From Chinchilla lanigera (taxonomy: Eukaryota > Chordata > Mammalia > Rodentia > Chinchillidae): a DNA stretch of 64,000 bases. This document shows positions 1 to 11,645 of this stretch, piece by piece (positions within the stretch are counted from its first letter, which is position 1; every line of letters starts with the position of its first letter). Both the position numbers and the translations under genes were made by a program. Location: the NCBI RefSeq assembly GCF_000276665.1, contig NW_004955480.1:6193011-6257010 (forward strand), given 5' to 3'. The notes beneath the pieces were generated by a model, which was not told the origin of the DNA, did no database searches, and was given only the letters and a program-made list of their open reading frames with translations.

Positions 1-727
1 CAGCTATTCCCCTTCTGGGTATTTTCCCAGAAGATCTAAAAACATCATATCACAGTGATATATGTGCACCTATGTTCATAGCAGCACAATTTGTATTTGC
101 TAAATTGTGGAAGCAACCCAAATGTCCATCCACCAAGGATTGGATAAGAAAATTGTGGCACTTTTATATAATGGAATATTACTCAGCTATAAAGAAAGAT
201 AAACTCGAGGCCTTTATAGGGAAATGTCACAACTAGAGACCATACTCATAAGTGAAATAAATCAGACCTGCATGTGCAAGCACCACATTGTTTCACTAGT
301 GTAAAAGCTGAAAGAGTTAATTTAAACTGGGAGGTATGATAGACATTCTGAAATGATAGGAAAACACTCAAAGGTAAAGGGCAACTGGGATGTGGGAAAA
401 GAAGAGGGAAAGAAGGAGAAATGGTGTGTGTATGTATATACAGGATAGTTAACATAGTTGTTCTACTGTCTTCTATTTCTTTGCTGAAAGAAACTGTCAA
501 TGAGTCCTTGATTGATCAGTATTGCATGTCTCTATCGGTTTTCATGAGAAACCACTTTGAAGATATCAATATGTAATACAAGAAGCATTGTTAATTTCCT
601 ACCACTTTCTTTGTAACACTGTATTGTCTGTACTGTTCTTTTGCTATTTTGTAAAAGGTTGTCTGTCTGTTAATGTTTTCCTCCTTTTATTTTTATAATA
701 ACAAATAAAATAAAATAAATTTTAAAA
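1..727 (+). mobile_element. L1 LINE 3' end, truncated by window edge
   Basis: The text follows the well-known end of mammalian L1: a block reading 'atgttcatagcagcacaa', then 'ggataagaaaattgtggcac', then 'atggaatattactcagc'. After that comes a purine-rich 3' UTR (about 360-440) and an A-rich tail of TAAAATAAA type (about 700-727). No open frame is left. The left end is cut by the window, so the true 5' truncation point is unknown. Confidence 0.85.
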
Positions 728-1296
728 ACATAATGGAATATTACTCAGATATAAAGAAAGATAATCTCGAGGTTTTTATAGGAAAATGGACAGAACTACG
801 AACCATACTTATAAGTAAAATAAATCAGACCTGCATGTACAAACACTATATTATCTCACTAGTGTAAGAACCTGAAAGGATGAATAAAATCTAGGAGGTA
901 CAACAGACATTGTGAAAGGGAAGGAAACTGCTCAAAAGGAAAGAATAACTGAGATGAGAAAAAAAGAGAAAAGAAAGAAGGGGAAAATATATATATGTAC
1001 AAACAGAATAGCTAACATAGTTGTTACTGACTACTGACTACTGACTTTTATTGTTCTATTGAAAGGAACAGTCAATGTTTAAGTGTATGATCAATCTTAC
1101 ATGTCTATATTTGTTCATCTCCATATCCAAATTGAAGATATCAATATGTAATAAAACAACCATTGTTAATTTCCTATCACCTTGTGTGAGATTCTGTATT
1201 GCTTGTATTGTTTTTGTGTTATTCTCTAAATGTATGTGTGTTTGTTAGGATGTTTTCATTCTTCTATCTTTAAAATAAAAAAATAAACAAATAAGC
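728..1296 (+). mobile_element. Second L1 LINE 3' end, head-to-tail with the first
   Basis: Restarts at 'cataatggaatattactcag', the same point reached near 168 in the preceding copy, and runs through the same 3' UTR to its own A-rich tail (about 1270-1296). The two copies are clearly diverged, so this is either an old tandem duplication or a second insertion into the A-rich tail of the first. A short (CTGACTA)3-like run lies near 1027-1045. Confidence 0.8.
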
Positions 1297-1600
1297 ATGG
1301 TGATCTCATGTCTATAGTTGTAGTACTCTTGGAGGCTGAGGCAAGAGGATTGCAAGTTTGAACCCAGCCTAGGCAACTTAAAAATTTAGCAAGACCATGT
1401 CTCAAAATAAAAAATAAATTCTGTGAGGGGCTGGGGATTTAGCTCAGTGGCAAAAAGCGCCTGCCTGGCAAGCGCAAGGTCGTGAGTTCGGTTCCCGGTA
1501 CCGGAGAAAAACCAAAAAAATAAATAAATAAAAATAAATGCTGTGAGTGTACCTCAGAACTAAGGTTTTATTTTCAATCCCAAGTACCACAAAAATAAAT
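1297..1600 (+). mobile_element. B1-dID composite SINE, interrupted
   Basis: The left part (1297-1427) is a 7SL-derived B1 monomer with 'ggaggctgaggcaagagga' and 'caagaccatgtctcaaaa'. The right part resumes at about 1548 as the tRNA-like dID half ('cctcagaactaaggtt ... caatcccaagtaccac') and ends in an A/T-rich tail near 1600. A younger ID element sits between the halves. B1-dID dimers are known from squirrel-, dormouse- and beaver-related rodents. Confidence 0.8.
1428..1529 (+). mobile_element. ID SINE nested in the B1-dID
   Basis: tRNA-Ala-like body with a Pol III A box (TAGCTCAGTGG) and B box (GAGTTCGGTTCCC), ending in '...ccggagaaaaacc' plus an A-rich tail. It is flanked by a target-site duplication: 'aaaaataaattctgtgag' at about 1410-1427 and 'aaaaataaatgctgtgag' at 1530-1547, one mismatch. 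This fixes the order of events as B1-dID first, ID later. Confidence 0.93.
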
Positions 1601-2664
1601 GCATAAATAAACATGAAGTTCCTCTTTACTTTCACTTGCAGTAAAGAAGAGAGAAAACAAAATAAACTTAAAGATATAGATAGCTAAAGACAGGAATAAG
1701 GAGTTTCGTATCTCCCTTTCCATGCTAGTTCTCAACAGGTGAGTCACCCATTCAAGCTATCAGAGGGAAAAGTCCACATGTAAAAGAATGTCACTACCTG
1801 GACTGCCTCAGAGTATTTGGAATAAGTCTTTTCCCTTTGGACGAACCTGTTATGAGGAAGGGTCTTTGTGACACACCTCACAAAGAAAGGACAACTATTC
1901 AACATATATGTATGCTCCAGAAATGTACATACTCTAGTACCAACAAAGGAGAAAGGGAGCCTGTGAAAAGGCAATAATGAAGGTGGCAATATACACAAGC
2001 CCCTCCTCTGATGCCCTTTTAAGAGTTACCAGTGTGTATTAAACAGTCAATGGATCTTTCAAAAAAGCAGAAATAGTTCATGGAAGAGGGCCCACCACAC
2101 TGTGTGCCCCTAAAGGTGCCAATGAGCAGATAGAAGAAAAGAAAGTCATATCTGCTACCTGGAGTTTCCTTCTGATGGTGCTCACAAGCTGCTTCTTCAA
2201 GGACTAGGAATATCTCAGCATCTAAGGTTGTTAATTCTCATTCACTCATCAAGAAATGGTTATTCATACCCTCCACCCTGATTATGAGTCACACACTGAT
2301 CTGGGTGCTATAGATAAAGAGATGAATTATACTCTGAGATCTCAAATTTGCATAGTAGTTGATGGGAAAGGAAGGTATGGGATTCCAAACATGTCAACTT
2401 GCAATTAGAATACCACTGCTTGATATGTGACACTAGGCAGAAGAGAATCTGTGTAATAGCCAAGGATGGGAGACAAAAGAAGTACACAGAAGAGGAAGCA
2501 TGTAAGCAGGGTTACAATCAATACCGCAGCTCCTTACACACTACTGCACTTCAGCCATTTGCCGTATTACCTAGGATTATACTAGCATATTCTGCTCTTT
2601 CTTTACTCAACTATTTTTTCTCTTGGCTACTCTTACAGTCACTTTTTTCACTTGTTCACTGTGT
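1601..2664. other. Unique intergenic DNA, no feature seen
   Basis: AT-rich sequence without a recognisable gene or repeat. A 115-codon open frame at 2399-2746 (+) has no recognisable domain and runs into the repeat that follows, so I treat it as chance. Confidence 0.5.
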
Positions 2665-3010
2665 AAGTCAGGACTTCACTAGAGAAATTCAGATAGTAGA
2701 TTGTATGTGCACAATCATATATACACACAGAGAGAAAGAGAGATGATTCATTTATAGAAAAATAGAGTAGGTGAAATCAAATCTGAAATCTACTGAATAG
2801 ACTGTCAGGAAGGTCCAGCTAGAAATTCTTCTTTAGGAGCTAATATTGTGTTCTACAAGTGGAATTTCTTCTTCAAGGTAACACTGATTCTGTTCTTAAA
2901 GGTTTTCAATTGTTGGGATCAGGCCCACTCATTCTATTCCAAATAGCACCCTTTTACTTAAGGTCAACTAGTTGTAGATATAAATCACATCTACAAAAGA
3001 TAGCTACAAC
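2665..3010. repeat. Possible diverged interspersed repeat, same class as 18520-18930
   Basis: The pattern 'cttcactagagaaattcag', a short CA/GA-rich stretch, and later 'ggcccactcattctatt' with 'cttttacttaaggtcaac' resembles a widespread mammalian repeat beginning 'ttctccagagaaacagaacc'. Divergence is high and I do not assign a family name. Confidence 0.35.
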
Positions 3011-3499
3011 ACTCAGATGAATGTTGGATTGAATAACTACAGATTATTTCATAGCCAAGTAAACTCACACAACTGACCATCACCTTCCTCCCATGTCTTC
3101 CCTGTACCTTCCCTGAGGGAAGATGAGATTACAATGTGAGGAATTTTCCCAAGAGTTGTTTTGTGTAGCCCTACTTCCCCTCTCTCACTAACAACTGTTA
3201 TTATGCGAACCTTTATTAGGCTCAACCCTTGCTAATTTTGAATGTGGTGTGCTTGGTGTATAGACTGAAGGTCCTGGCTAAACAAGCAGGACTATTGCAA
3301 TATATATGAAAGGAGAAAAGATGCCATATGATTATCTAGAAGTAGGGTAAACACAAAGCTCATTAGTTTAGAAATCCACAAATGATGAAAATATAGGAAT
3401 TTGGGCACCAAAACACCAATAAAGAACTTTCACTTTTAACTCTTCCTTTCTTTTCTTTTATTTAAATATACATTATAGAAACTAGTGTCCAGGACCTGA
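3011..3499. other. Unique intergenic DNA, no feature seen
   Basis: AT-rich, with no open frame of note and no repeat signature I recognise. Confidence 0.5.
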
Positions 3500-3612
3500 A
3501 ATCAACTAGAAATCTAGGTCATCTAACTTTGAGCAATTTCATAACCATTGTAAATCTAAGTTTCTTCATCTGTAGCATGGAGAACTAACAAACCTTACTT
3601 CAGAAAGTTGTT
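3500..3612 (+). mobile_element. MIR SINE fragment
   Basis: Contains the MIR-like core order: 'gagcaatttcataacc ... aagtttcttcatctgtagc' followed by 'gagaactaac'. This is the 'cctcagtttcctcatctgtaaaatggg' region of MIR, heavily diverged. Confidence 0.6.
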
Positions 3613-4479
3613 GCCAGGACGAGAACAGTCATGCAAAAGTATGTAGCACAATGGCAAGCATGTTACGATGTTTGGAGTGTTTTTTAAGTTGACTGTTGTT
3701 ATCCCTAAGTACCTACTGTATGCCCAGGAGATATAGTGTTTAGTAACATCTGACCTCTGACTTTGAGGACCATAAAATCCAATGAGAACCTGACAGTAAG
3801 ATTTTAATTTGATGTGAAAATTTAATAAGAGAGAGTAAGGCAGAAAGTACTCCAGGCCGGGGAGTCCCACAAGACCAACAACACCTTCCTGCACACAAAA
3901 GCAGGAAAGGGCATGACAAGCATAAGGAATAATACATGCAAAGAGCAGAGACATAGAAGTGCAAACCATGCCTGAAGAACACAAGAAGTGTGGTGTGAAT
4001 GGAGCACAGGAGTGTGTGGTGGCCAAAAGGCAAGGTAGGGGAAGGGAAAGGAAGGGAGGCTTAAGCGTAGGAGGATGGCAAGAAATGAGCATCTTCTAGA
4101 AGCTGATGGCAGAGGAGGGAATTCAGCCCTTATGCTGAAGGCAGTAAGAGGCAGAGTTCCAACCCTGCTCTTGACCATGGAGCAATAATACTGCAAATTG
4201 ATAACACAGCATTTCGATTTACTTCTCTACAAGCCAGACATAGCAAATACGCACATCCCTGTGGAAATACTCCGTGCCAGGATCATCAATAGTCAGGCCA
4301 GAGTAGGAACAGGGGGATTACACACACCAAAAACAAGTCAGCCATGGCGTCCAACCCAGCTCAGCACCTTACATCATCACAGGACTGAACATGCCTAGTA
4401 CTAGGAAGGGAAGAAAGCATTCTTAGGTGAAACAAAAAGCTGTATCCCCAAACATCTCTCCCACCTCTCCCCTCCACTC
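3613..4479. other. Intergenic DNA with a possible ancient repeat
   Basis: 3880-4060 reads like an old mammalian repeat ('aggaaagggcatgacaagc ... gtggtgtgaatggagcac'), which I cannot assign. Three overlapping open frames on the - strand (3595-4196) share no recognisable domain and are explained by the purine-rich + strand. Confidence 0.4.
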
Positions 4480-5425
4480 ATGGAAATTCTGAACCATTTT
4501 ACACAGTTGAATATTCCCTCCTCCGTTCAGCAATTGCTTCTCTTGGCTTCTGGGACACGTCATTCTCCTGGTTGTTTTCCTACCTCCTTGGATGACCCTT
4601 TTCTAAACACTGGAGCCCCAGGTTCTGGTCTTTGGATCTCTTCTCTGTCTTCAGTCACTCCTTAGGTGATTTCATCCAAACATATTACTTTAAATACAAT
4701 CTGTGTGCTGACAATTCCCAAATTTATGTCTGCAGTGCAGCTTTCCTTTGGATTCCAAAGCGTCCAAATGGCTGCTCAGTATTTCAGCTCAAGAAGGTAG
4801 GCATCTCAAATGTAAGATGGATAAAACCAAACTTCTGGCATTTTAATCCAAATCTGTTTAGTCAGCATAAGTCACATGAATTATTTTAAAACATAAATCA
4901 CATCATTCCTCTCCTCAAGTCTGTCCAGTAGTTCTCCTTCTCATTTACCATAAAAGCCAAAGTCCTTGCAGTCTCCTAGCAAGCCAAAACTAATTCTCTC
5001 CTTTTACCTTTCTGAAACTGATTTCCTGCCTCTCTCTACTTTTATTTTTCCCTTCCACCTACACAAGGTTCCTTGCCTGTCCTCAATTATATACAGCACC
5101 CATGAGCCTCAGGGCCTTCGTACTTGCTGTGCCCTCTGCTAGGATGCTCTTTCCCCAGGAGAACTCAGCTCAGAGTTCCATTGAAGTCTTCCCTAACAAA
5201 TGTATTTTAAAATGTTCACATCAACATCCTATTGAGAACACTTTAAATCATCATGTAATATATTGTATGTTTCTCTTTTTAATTTGCTCATTTATGTCTC
5301 CCCTACCATTACTAAAATGTAGCAAGACATGATGATTTTTAACTTTGTTTTGCTCGCTGCTATAACTAGCATGTCAAATAAAACCTGGCACATAATTCTT
5401 AGTAAATATCTTTTAATTAATTAAT
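4480..5425 (+). mobile_element. L2 LINE 3' region
   Basis: Follows the L2 consensus in order: 'ctgacaattcccaaatttatg', 'gtaggcatctcaaatgtaag', 'cctcagggccttcgtacttg', 'tgccctctgctaggatgctc', 'ttccctaaca', then 'tgtagcaagacatgatg' and 'cctggcacataattcttag'. About 0.9 kb is preserved, which is long for an L2 relic. There is no coding capacity. Confidence 0.85.
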
Positions 5426-5613
5426 TGACCTAGAGAGAAAAGTCCTGGACTAACACAAAGTTTGAAGACCTAGGTTTCCGCCTACTGTCTATGATTTATT
5501 GTCCTCATAATATTGAGCAAATAATCTTTCCTATTTGGCTTTGACCTTCTCATCTAAAAAGGAGACAGTAATATCTGTTTCACATGTATATATCAGAGAA
5601 ATCAGGAGTATGT
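5426..5613 (+). mobile_element. Probable MIR remnant
   Basis: 'gacctaggtttccgcctactgt ... ttgagcaaataatc ... gaccttctcatctaaaaagg' matches the MIR layout loosely. Diverged, so moderate support only. Confidence 0.45.
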
Positions 5614-5628
5614 ATAAAACATAGTATA

Positions 5629-5744
5629 GGGGCTGGGGATTTAGTTCAGCGGCAAAGCGCCTGCCTGGCAAGTGCAAGGTCGTGAGTTCGGTTCCCCGTA
5701 CCGGAGAAAAACCAAAGAAAATAAATAAATAAATAAAAATAAAA
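5629..5744 (+). mobile_element. ID SINE with perfect target-site duplication
   Basis: Body 'ggggctggggatttagttcagcgg...ggtcgtgagttcggttcc' with the tail 'accggagaaaaaccaaag' and a long (AAAT)n tail. It is bounded by the 15-bp direct repeat 'ataaaacatagtata' at 5614-5628 and 5745-5759, both exact. The intact duplication and near-consensus body indicate a recent insertion. Confidence 0.95.
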
Positions 5745-5759
5745 ATAAAACATAGTATA

Positions 5760-8164
5760 AGAGGCACCCAACAAATGATTATATACTCATTTAATTTATT
5801 TAATTTCAAGGAGAAATCAAAGGGCCTGTAATAGAATGAGGGTTTCATCCATTGCTAGTAGTTCCTAGACAAAATATGAATTGTAAAAACTAAGTTTAGA
5901 AATACACACATCAAAACATTATCATTCCAATACGCTACATTAAATCCTCAAACTTCAGTAGAGAGTAAAGGTCCAGACATATTTTTTAATTACATTAACA
6001 GACTAGAATAACTGGTTGCATTTAATGTCAACTATTCATCTATAAAATTATTTCACACACATTTATTAAGTACCTATATGATAATTAATCTTTATTATCA
6101 GATTGAATGGATTGAGAAATACCCAGGAATTTAGTAAAACACATTTCTATGTGTTTCTGTGGGTATTTTCAGAGACAGTTAGAAGACAGTTATTCTCATT
6201 TCATCAGTGGAGAGAGAGAAAAAGATTGGGACTAGAGGGTTACAGGCCAGAGTTTAACAACTTGCATATTTTAGATTCCATTGTCTGGCTCAAAGTAGAA
6301 TAGTCATTGGATGATGGTAGCCCCAAATAAATCAACTGTTGAAAAGGAGGAGATTCATTGCTTTGGTCTATAGTTCCATCCATGTCCCCATATCCATAAA
6401 TGAATAAGACAAGGATACTTGTTTCATGGCCATGTGCTTTGGGGGAAAACAATACTGAGATACTAATGTGATAATGAAGAAAATTGGTATAACAGGACCA
6501 AGAGTAAAAGTGATGATAGGATTACTATTTTTATAGGACAGTCTGATATGGTAACATTAGATTAGAAACCTGAATGAAATGAGACTAAGGCCTAGGGATA
6601 CTGGAGAAATAACATGCATAGATAACAGTAAAGGAAAGGTCCTGAGGGAGAAACAAACTTGAGTTCAACAAACTAAAAAGAAAGTCTGTGTATCCATAGC
6701 TGAGAGACCAAGCCAGAAGAAGTTCAAAATAAGTGATAGATTATTGAAGTACCAGTGTATGTACGGAATTACAGACACAGTTTAACTACTAACCATCAAA
6801 TAATCCTCAAGAGAGAACACAAATTTTAAAATCCCACCACTGATATTTGATTAGTATTGTGGCGTAGTCCATCCAAGTTGGTTCCAGGAATTTAATCATG
6901 CTTTCCTTTGTTCATTATTGTTCATCATTCCTTTGTTCATCATACTCTAAAAGACAGTCTTAAATTTTGTCTTTGACACTTAATATATCACACAAACTTT
7001 GCATGAGTGTTAGCATTCTTTGAACATATACATTTAATGTTTATATGGTGCACTATTAGGCTAAGGTAATGTAACCTAATTAACTACTCCTCATTGTGCC
7101 TGTTTATTTTATTTAATTATTGCAATTATTATATATAGTGCAAAAACTTGTATTAAAATGGTAGATAGGGTCAACTTCTCCTCCAATCTGCCCAAATCTC
7201 TAGAAGTGACAGAAAATATACTATGGATATGGTAGAAAAGAGAAGAAGAAGGTGGTGGAATGAAGAAGAAAACAAAGATGAAAGGAAGCACAAAAAGAGA
7301 AAGATGAAGAAATTATTTTATCAATGGACCAGAACTAAGCCTTTCATCAGTGAGCCAAAAATTTGAAGAAATCACTAAAAGATGAAAAGCAAAGGAATGA
7401 AACTAAGAGAGAGAGCTACAACACAACATACATTGAGAAGAAGAGTGTTGGGAGCATCCTAGTGATATTCAAGGTCAGATACAAGTAGAACAAGGCTTTT
7501 AGTTAATTGGGTAAAGAGAATGAGAGAAACTTTGCAAGTCAGCCCTTCCTCCCACACCTCTTTGTGTTGAAGAGTGAACAACAGATTTATTACCTTTGCC
7601 TTTGGAAGTTCTTGTGTAAGGCTAGTTCTCTGAGGTTCATATATACATAAGTGCAACATAACTTACATGTATACTTCCCGTCTTTTACCCATAGTCACTA
7701 AATTACCTAGCCAAAAGCGTCATTCACACCAAAACAAAGAGGACTTTTCAAATATAGAGATGAATAAACAAGTTTCTAAACACCTTAAGAAACTCAAGAA
7801 ACAGAAGAGTAGAGGAATCGCTTCTGCAGTAGCAGAGTAAGTACCTACCTGTCTGCTTGCTAGAAACACTCACTCAGAGAACATGACTTTATTTGCTTCA
7901 CTCAGAGTGCAGTCAACATGGACAGACTATTCTCCAGAGCATTTTTTTAAAGGAAAAAAATCAGAATCAAAATAAAGCAGTTTCAAAACAGGTCAGTAAG
8001 ACAGTTACAATAATTAATACATTGCATATTATTGTCTTTGTAGTAGCTATTCAGAGTACAAGATATAGGCAGGATATCTTGTCCAAACAATATTAGCACA
8101 ATCCTTTCTTTTGAAAGAACTAAGAGAAAGTAGCTGTGTAACTATCTTACCCATTTTGTGTATA
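5760..8164. other. Unique AT-rich intergenic DNA
   Basis: No gene, RNA gene or clear mobile element seen. A local duplication built on 'ttcctttgttcat' occurs at about 6900-6945. A GA-rich stretch lies at about 7230-7310. The short open frames here have no recognisable homology. Confidence 0.5.
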
Positions 8165-9075
8165 CATGTATTTTTTTCTTTTCCCTTTATTCCTTTCCCC
8201 TTTCCCCCATTACAGTTTCTTTCCTTCTGAACAGTTTCTTCTCAATGAGCAATATCTATTGTACATTCTAGATCTTATTTATTTGTTCAGTTCCTCACAC
8301 TAGTAAGACAACATTATGTTTACATATATGGGCCTGATTTACTTATACGTATGGTCTCAAGTTGCATCCATTTACCTATAAAAGTCTCCATTTTGTCCTT
8401 TTTATGGCTCAGTAGTACCCATTATATTAAAAAAAGTCTTTTTTATCCATTCCTCAGTTGATGGAAATTCAGGTTGTTCCCAAGATTTAGCTATTCCAAA
8501 TTGTGCTGCTATAAACATGGGCACACATATATCACTGTGGTATGATGTTTTCAATTCTTTTGGGAAGATACCCAGAAGAGGAATAACTGGGTCCAATGGG
8601 ACCTCTAATTCTAATTTTTTAAGAAATATCCACACTGATTTCCACAGTGGCTATACCAGTGTACACTTCCACCAACAGTGGAGAAGGGTTCCTTTTTCTC
8701 CACAGCCCCTCCAGCATTTGTTACTGGTTGATTTATTGATGATAGCCATTCTTTCTGGGGTGAGATGGAATCTCAGTGTTGTTTTAGTTTGCATCTCTTG
8801 AATGACGAATGATGAACATTTTTTCATGTATTTATTTGACATTTGTATTTCTTCATCTGAGAAGTGTGTATTCATCTCAGATGCCCATTTTTGGATTGGG
8901 TCTTTGAATTTCGGGGTCTGATTTTTTTTTTAATTTTTTATATGTTCTAGACATAAGTCCTTTGTCTGAGGGACAACTGGCTATAATTTTTTTCCCACTC
9001 TGTGGGTTGTCTTTTCTCTCTGTTGATGATTTCTTTTGTTGTGCAAAATCTTCTTAATAAGGTGAGATCTTATTT
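8165..9075 (-). mobile_element. L1 LINE 3' end, minus strand, 5'-truncated
   Basis: Read on the - strand this is the L1 ORF2 C-terminal region and 3' UTR. On the + strand it shows 'ttaaaaaaagtcttttttatcc', 'ggttgttcccaagatttagc', 'aataactgggtccaatggg', 'ctccacagcccctccagc' and 'gggtgagatggaatctcag'. The pyrimidine-rich 3' UTR and T-rich tail side lie at 8165-8230. It breaks off near 9075, which would be its 5' truncation. Frames are broken throughout. Confidence 0.88.
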
Positions 9076-9235
9076 GCCCCAGAGCACTTGTTGAAAAGGA
9101 ATCATTGACAATTATTTAACATCACAGCTGTCTGAGGTGGATTAATAGATGAGGCAAATAAGATGTTGGCTAAAAGAATCTTTAAAAAATGTTAAAACTG
9201 AGTAGTAATGGTCCATGAGAGACTTTGACAAATGT

Positions 9236-9605
9236 TAATATATCCGTATTCACTCACCATGGAATATGACTAGCCATAAAGAAAAAAACTTGAGTTGTTT
9301 GTACAAAAATGGATGCACCTTAAGACCACAATGTTAAGTGAAATAGACCAGACACACAAGCTTAAATATTGCATGTTTCTCTTATATGAGAAACTCAAAT
9401 TATAAATTAAGAGCAAACTAAAAGATAATAAGAAACAAGGAGATAGATCTTTCTCAAATGGGAAGGGATCAAGACATGGAGGGATGGAAGAGGAGAGTGG
9501 AAGAGGAAAAGAGGGAGTTAAGCTATGTATGTACATGTACCAACTCCAGACAAGGAATTTTAACATTATATACTGCAAACATGTACTAATAAAAAATTAA
9601 GTAAT
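9236..9605 (+). mobile_element. L1 LINE 3' UTR fragment, plus strand
   Basis: Starts at 'accatggaatatgactagcc', continues through 'gaccacaatgttaagtgaaa' and 'cttatatgagaaactcaaa', and ends in 'actaataaaaaattaag'. It lies between two - strand L1 pieces, so at least three insertion or rearrangement events built this cluster. Confidence 0.85.
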
Positions 9606-9734
9606 AGAAAACAAGAAATATCATAATTAAGGAAAAAATACCACCCAGGAATAGAGAAAATTAGCAATTTATCATGAATCAAGTTATACTGAAGCTATTA
9701 CCCATATCTTCTAGTCAGAATGAAAAATAATATT

Positions 9735-11085
9735 TGATTCCTTTTTCTTCACAGCCCCTTCAGCATTTGTTATTAGTTGATTTATTGATAATAGCCATTC
9801 TTTCCTGGGTGAGATGGAATCTCAGTGTTGTTTTAATTTGCATCTCTCAAATGATCAGTGATGTTGAACTTTTTTATATATTTATTTGGTATTTGCATTT
9901 CTTTGGCTGAGGAGTGCCTATTCATCTCTGATGCCCACTTTTAGATTGGGGATTTAAATCTGGGGATCTAATTGTTTTCAATTCTTTATATGTTCTGGAT
10001 AGAAGTCCTTTTTCTGTGGGACAACAGGCTATAATTTTTTCCTACTCTGTGGTTTGTCTTCTCACTTTGTTGATGATTTTTTTGTTGTGCAAAATCTTTT
10101 TAGAAAGGTGAGATCTCATTTGTTGATTCTTTCTACTATTTCCCTTACAGTCTGGACTTTGTTCATGAAGTCTATGGCTACACCTATGTTTCTGAGACAT
10201 CTACCTACTTTTTCTTCCAGTAGATTTAGCATTTCTATTTTAATATTTAGATCCCTGATCCATTTTTATTTTAGTTTAGTGCACAGTGATAGATATGGGT
10301 CTAGCTTTAGTCTTCAGCATGTCAAAAGCCAGTTTTCCCAGTACCACTTATTGGGTCTTTATCATGAATAAGTGTTGGACTTTATCAAAAGCTTTTTCTG
10401 CCTCTATTGAGATGATCATGTGGTTTTTGTCTTTGGTTCTGTTAATATGGTGTATTACGTTTATTGATTTTTGTACTTTGAACCAGCCCTGCATCCCTAG
10501 TATGAATCCTACGTGGTCATGACATATAATCTTCTTGAAGATTTGCTGCAATCTGTTTGCCATTATCTTATTAAGAATTTTTACGTCTATGTCCTCTAGG
10601 GAGATTGGCCTATAGCTTTTTTTGTTGGTTGGGTTTTTTTTCTGGTTTTGGAATCAAGGCCATACTTGCTGTAGGAATGACTTTGGAAGTACTGCTTCCC
10701 TTTCAATTTCCTTAAAGAGTTTCAGCATTAGTGGCAGTAGTTCTCTAAATTTTTTGTAGAATTCCACAGTGAATCCATTAGGGCCTGTGCTTTTCGTTGT
10801 TGGTAAATTTTTAACTACATTTTCAATTTCATTGGCTATTGTCAGGTTATTTGGAATTTTTATATCTTCTTGATTTAGTTTTGGTAGTTTGATTATGTCT
10901 AGGAAACGATCCATTTCTTCTGTGTTTTTCATCTTATTAAAGTACAGGTTCTGATAGTAGGTGTTGATGATCTCCTGGATTTGTGTGGGATCCATTGTGA
11001 TTTCCCCCCTTTCATTCCTAATGCTTGAATTTGTATTGTCCTTTCCTCTTTTTGATGAGGTTGGCTAATAGTTTATCACAGAAAT
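9735..11085 (-). mobile_element. L1 LINE, decayed ORF2 (reverse transcriptase region)
   Basis: Minus-strand translation gives L1 ORF2 in pieces. 10654-10995 carries the pre-RT region (NLPTTKSTGPNGFTVEFYKK). 10348-10563 carries RT text including [10 protein letters not shown], where the family normally has D in place of E. Further fragments extend toward 9735 and repeat the segment seen at 8690-9070. Frameshifts and stops separate the pieces, so no active enzyme is encoded. The element lacks its own 3' UTR at the 9735 side. Confidence 0.92.
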
Positions 11086-11169
11086 TGGCTTTTAAATATG
11101 TAAAATAGTCGACCTTTCAATAAATTTTCTTCATTTATAAATTTTAATATTTTACAAATTATTTTCTGG

Positions 11170-11290
11170 TCTTCTATTTTTGTTTTGATATGAATCTAGC
11201 TATGCTGTCTAGGCTAGTCTTGAAACCTTTACCTCAGCCTCCTAAGTAGCTTGGACTATAGGTATATGTTACCATGCCTGCCTCATTTTC
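11170..11290 (-). mobile_element. B1 SINE, minus strand, partial
   Basis: 'ctatgctgtctaggctagtc ... cctcagcctcctaagtagct ... ggactataggtatatg' is the reverse complement of the B1 monomer. It is diverged, with no convincing flanking duplication. Confidence 0.75.
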
Positions 11291-11487
11291 ATGTTTTCAA
11301 AAGTAAATTTGCCAATAACAACTAGTAAGAAGTAGCAATACACAAACAAATAAAATTAATGTAAGAGAGCACTAAGCAGAAATGGTAAGCGCAGTGTAAA
11401 CTGGAAAAAGATGTTAAATACTGAAAATTTAAATTTATATTAATCCTTATAAAATTTCTTTTTGAATTCTATTTGTTTATATTTTCT

Positions 11488-11645
11488 TATTTGTTTTATT
11501 TTTGTTTTGAGACAGTGTCTCACTATGTAATTCAACTCACTTGAATTCACTTGGCCTTGAATTTACTATGTAGCCTAGGCTGGCTTCAAACTCCTGGTAA
11601 CCCTGCTGCAGCCTTCCAAGTGCTGCAATTACAGAAATTTGTTTC
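11488..11645 (-). mobile_element. B1 SINE, minus strand
   Basis: 'ttttgagacagtgtctcac', 'tatgtagcctaggctggctt' and 'gccttccaagtgctgcaatt' read as an antisense B1. An internal duplication around 'caactcacttgaattcactt' lengthens it. Confidence 0.8.

Noticed and set aside
1428..1500. Possible functional tRNA-Ala gene
   Set aside because: A and B boxes are present, but the cloverleaf is not maintained and the copy has a SINE tail and target-site duplication. It is an ID SINE.
3595..4196. Three overlapping minus-strand frames, up to 165 codons
   Set aside because: No domain, no codon-usage signal that I can see, and the opposite strand is purine-rich. Likely chance.
10654..10995. 113-codon reverse-transcriptase-like frame
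   Set aside because: A fragment of a decayed L1 ORF2, with stops and frameshifts on both sides. It is not a gene and not a novel reverse-transcriptase system.
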